This document shows positions 34,181-36,304 of a stretch of DNA of 36,304 bases, in pieces. Position numbers and translations under genes: made by a program. Within the stretch, counting starts at the first letter, position 1. Each line of letters starts with the position of its first letter. The notes beneath the pieces were generated by a model that saw only the letters and a list, made by a program, of their open reading frames with translations, searched no databases and had not been told where the DNA came from. The stretch is from Deltaproteobacteria bacterium (GTDB lineage: Bacteria; Desulfobacterota; Syntrophia; Syntrophales; Smithellaceae), in assembly GCA_012729055.1 (NCBI GenBank), contig JAAYDW010000108.1:1-36304 (forward strand), given 5' to 3'.

Positions 34181-36304
34181 CTAGCGACAAAATCCCCTGG
34201 CTTTGGCCCACTCCAGCGTCTGACAGGCGCCCAACTTACAGGCGGCCCGCGCATCGCGGCAGCCGGATAACATTTCATCCTGCCGGAAATGGGCGGCGGC
34301 GCGGCTGTTCAAGGCCGGCGCATAATCCGGCTTCAACCGGAGGGCCTGCGAGTAATCCGCGATTTCAAGCTGGGTGCGATTTTCCTTTCCGTAAGCCGCG
34401 CCGCGATGATAGTAAGCCTCGTAATCTCCCGGCTGCAAACGGACAGCCGCAGTGAAGTCCTCTATCGCCTGCGAATACCGGCCGAGCTTCAGATAGGCTT
34501 CGCCCCGGTTGTAATACCCGTTGGGATCACGCGGTTTCAGCCGGACGGCCTGCGAACAACTTTCAATCGCCTCCTGAAACCGGCCCAGTTTCACCTGGAG
34601 ATGTCCCAGGTTCACGTAAGCATCCGCCGAATCCGGCCTCAAACGGAGAACTTGCGCATAATCCGCAATCGCTTTTTGATACTCGCCGAGACCGGCATAG
34701 GCAATGGCCCGGTTGTAGTACCCCGTATCGTTGTTCGGACTCAGACGGACGACCTCATTGTACACCGCAATGGCCGTTTCATACTGTCCGCCGGCCGCGT
34801 AAATCGCGCCTTTGTTGTTGTAAGCTTCTATGTAGTCCGGTTTCTTTTGAATCGCCTGGTCCAGAATCTCAACGGCCGTCTCATGCCGGCCGAGATCCCG
34901 GTACGCCATCGCTTTGTTGAAATAGTAAATCGGGTCGTCCGGCTTGAGACGAATGGCCAGATCGTAGCTTTCGATAGCCGCCTCGTACTTTCCCAGTCCG
35001 GCATACGCGGTCCCCCTGTTGTTGTAAGCCCCGGCGTAATTCGGCGAGATGCGAATGGCGCGATTGTAGTAGTAAATGGCCTCCTGAAATTTCCCCAGGT
35101 TATAAAGAGCAAACCCGAAATTTTCATTGGACCTTTCCTTGTTCGGTGATTTTTGAAGGCAATCGGCCCATAAAGTATATTCACTCTTCCAGACTTTATT
35201 GCGCTCATAGGTCAGCGCAACGTTGATCGAAGCGACGATCAACAGAACCACTATCGCGGCTTTGAGATACCGATCCTTGAAAAAATAAAAGACCGCGCCG
35301 GTCAAGGCGATAAAGAAGCCGACGCTCGGCAGATAAGTCCGGTGCTCAAAGATCACGTTCTGGGAAATCGGCAGGATGCTGGACTCCACGGAGAGCGTCA
35401 GGAAAAACCAGAAGATGCCGAAGGCAATAAGACGGTATTTCTTAAACAGCAGAACGCCTGCGGCAAAAAGCAGCAGCAAAGCGGAAAAACTCAAAAGCGT
35501 TTTCATTTGGAAAAATGCCGCGGCAATCGGGTAATCGTAGTCCAGATTTTGACCGACCGGGAAAATCAGAAGACGGATGTACGTAAGAATCACGCTGAAC
35601 TGGGTGAAGAAATATTCCTTCATGGAGATCGGATAGGCATAGCCCTGGCCGGGTTCCACCGGATGGAAACTTTTCAGGGACACGATGCCGAGCGACCAGA
35701 AAAGAAAAACTATCAGGATGGCAAAAGCAACCAGCAGACTTTCGTCCCGCCATTTCCATCGCCACGGAGAGGTCTTAAAAAAACAGAAATCATACAGGAT
35801 AATGGTGAAAGGCAAGGTGAAAACCATCTCTTTGGTCCGCATTCCCAACAAGGCGCTGAGGACGGCGCCGCCGAATAACAGCCAGGAAACTTTCCGGTTA
35901 CCCTGCCGGAGTTTCCCCAAAACGAAGAGAGCAAGGGATAAAAGATAGAACAGCGTTGCGAGCGAAGCGAAGCGCTGGATGATGTAGGTGACCGACTGGG
36001 TGGCCAGGGGATGGGTCACAAAAAGCAGACCGGCCAGAAAAGCCGCCACCGTTTTGTGCCTGCTGATTTCCGTTTCCCTCATCGCCGGCGTGGAAAGGGT
36101 CAACCAGACAAGCCACCAGACCAGGAAAGCATTGATCAGGTGAATGACCAGGTTGACCAGATGATATCCCCAAACATCAAGGCCGTGAAAATAATAATTG
36201 AGGTAAAACGTCACAACACCGACCGGTCGGTTCGGAAAAAGTCGCATCCAATCCGCAAAAGTATCCCCCGCCTGAACAAAGCTGCTTCCGAACAATTTGG
36301 CATC
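34181..36304 (-). CDS. Membrane TPR protein, TMTC / O-linked glycosyltransferase-like (5' end cut by window)
   Basis: The frame is open to the right edge, so the N-terminus is missing. A TTG at 36295 is internal, not a start. The visible 707 residues have a polytopic membrane half (about 1-390; FPNRPVGVVTFYLNY, HPLATQSVTYIIQRFASLAT, FEHRTYLPSVGFF) like TMTC-type O-mannosyltransferases. About eight 34-residue TPR units follow (about 400-690; for example AYNNRGTAYAGLGKYEAAIE). Such proteins often sit with GT-C enzymes, as here. Function is inferred from architecture. Confidence 0.78.
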   Translation of the reverse strand, partial: DAKLFGSSFVQAGDTFADWMRLFPNRPVGVVTFYLNYYFHGLDVWGYHLVNLVIHLINAFLVWWLVWLTLSTPAMRETEISRHKTVAAFLAGLLFVTHPLATQSVTYIIQRFASLATLFYLLSLALFVLGKLRQGNRKVSWLLFGGAVLSALLGMRTKEMVFTLPFTIILYDFCFFKTSPWRWKWRDESLLVAFAILIVFLFWSLGIVSLKSFHPVEPGQGYAYPISMKEYFFTQFSVILTYIRLLIFPVGQNLDYDYPIAAAFFQMKTLLSFSALLLLFAAGVLLFKKYRLIAFGIFWFFLTLSVESSILPISQNVIFEHRTYLPSVGFFIALTGAVFYFFKDRYLKAAIVVLLIVASINVALTYERNKVWKSEYTLWADCLQKSPNKERSNENFGFALYNLGKFQEAIYYYNRAIRISPNYAGAYNNRGTAYAGLGKYEAAIESYDLAIRLKPDDPIYYFNKAMAYRDLGRHETAVEILDQAIQKKPDYIEAYNNKGAIYAAGGQYETAIAVYNEVVRLSPNNDTGYYNRAIAYAGLGEYQKAIADYAQVLRLRPDSADAYVNLGHLQVKLGRFQEAIESCSQAVRLKPRDPNGYYNRGEAYLKLGRYSQAIEDFTAAVRLQPGDYEAYYHRGAAYGKENRTQLEIADYSQALRLKPDYAPALNSRAAAHFRQDEMLSGCRDARAACKLGACQTLEWAKARGFCR

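Noticed and set aside
34096-34278. Longer N-terminus for the membrane glycosyltransferase
   Set aside because: It would overlap the end of the TPR gene and add a non-conserved Arg/Pro-rich stretch; the GTG at 34095 has a good ribosome site.
34181-36304. Tandem repeat array suggesting CRISPR or satellite DNA
   Set aside because: The periodicity is about 102 bp and corresponds to 34-residue TPR units in protein. No CRISPR-like direct repeats were seen anywhere in the window.

Overview
The window looks like chromosomal DNA from a Gram-negative, strictly anaerobic bacterium of the Desulfobacterota, most likely a Syntrophus/Smithella-like member of the Syntrophales. That placement is inferred from gene content: an outer-membrane barrel end, an LpxH-like and a KdsD-like enzyme (lipid A and Kdo synthesis), a fatty-acid beta-oxidation pair, NuoEF/GltD-type flavin and Fe-S oxidoreductases, a pyruvoyl arginine decarboxylase, and NtrC-type (sigma-54) regulation. 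No ribosomal or marker gene is present to fix the taxonomy.

Layout. 1-1156: the end of an outer-membrane barrel gene and a dienelactone-hydrolase-like lipoprotein (+). 1238-8999: a minus-strand redox operon read from a well-formed sigma-54 promoter. Its order is an extended NuoE-like protein, a NuoF-GltD fusion, a short NuoG-like Fe-S protein, a GltB-type FMN protein and a free-standing NrpR effector domain. 9000-9919: a graveyard holding a collapsed copy of a histidine kinase/response regulator pair and a broken AbiEii toxin gene. 9920-15907: a secreted-protein cluster (phospholipase-C-like, carboxypeptidase-regulatory-like, beta-propeller/Ig/FN3) with a fossil of a second phospholipase-like gene inside it. 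16320-18189: a transposase remnant running into an alpha/beta hydrolase, then a hemolysin-III-like membrane protein. 18706-21350: an NtrC-type response regulator and its histidine kinase.

21473-27392: initiator tRNA, arginine decarboxylase plus agmatinase (putrescine route), an LpxH-like hydrolase, a KdsD-like isomerase with a gamma-carbonic-anhydrase-like protein, and a methyltransferase/glycosyltransferase pair. 27737-27895: tRNA-Val(CAC) with its own promoter and terminator. 28025-32356: thiolase and a 3-hydroxyacyl-CoA dehydrogenase/enoyl-CoA hydratase fusion, with a long leader carrying operator-like repeats. 32443-36304: an ArnT/PMT-like glycosyltransferase and a membrane TPR protein cut by the window edge.

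The most interesting unit is the sigma-54 redox operon. NADH-side (NuoEF), NAD(P)H-side (GltD) and FMN (GltB-like) modules are encoded together with an NrpR domain, a family known in archaea to sense 2-oxoglutarate. The FMN protein lacks the cysteine pattern of classical glutamate synthase and no glutaminase domain is seen, so it may be a different oxidoreductase, possibly electron-bifurcating or nitrogen-linked. All functions are read from sequence alone; no database search was run.
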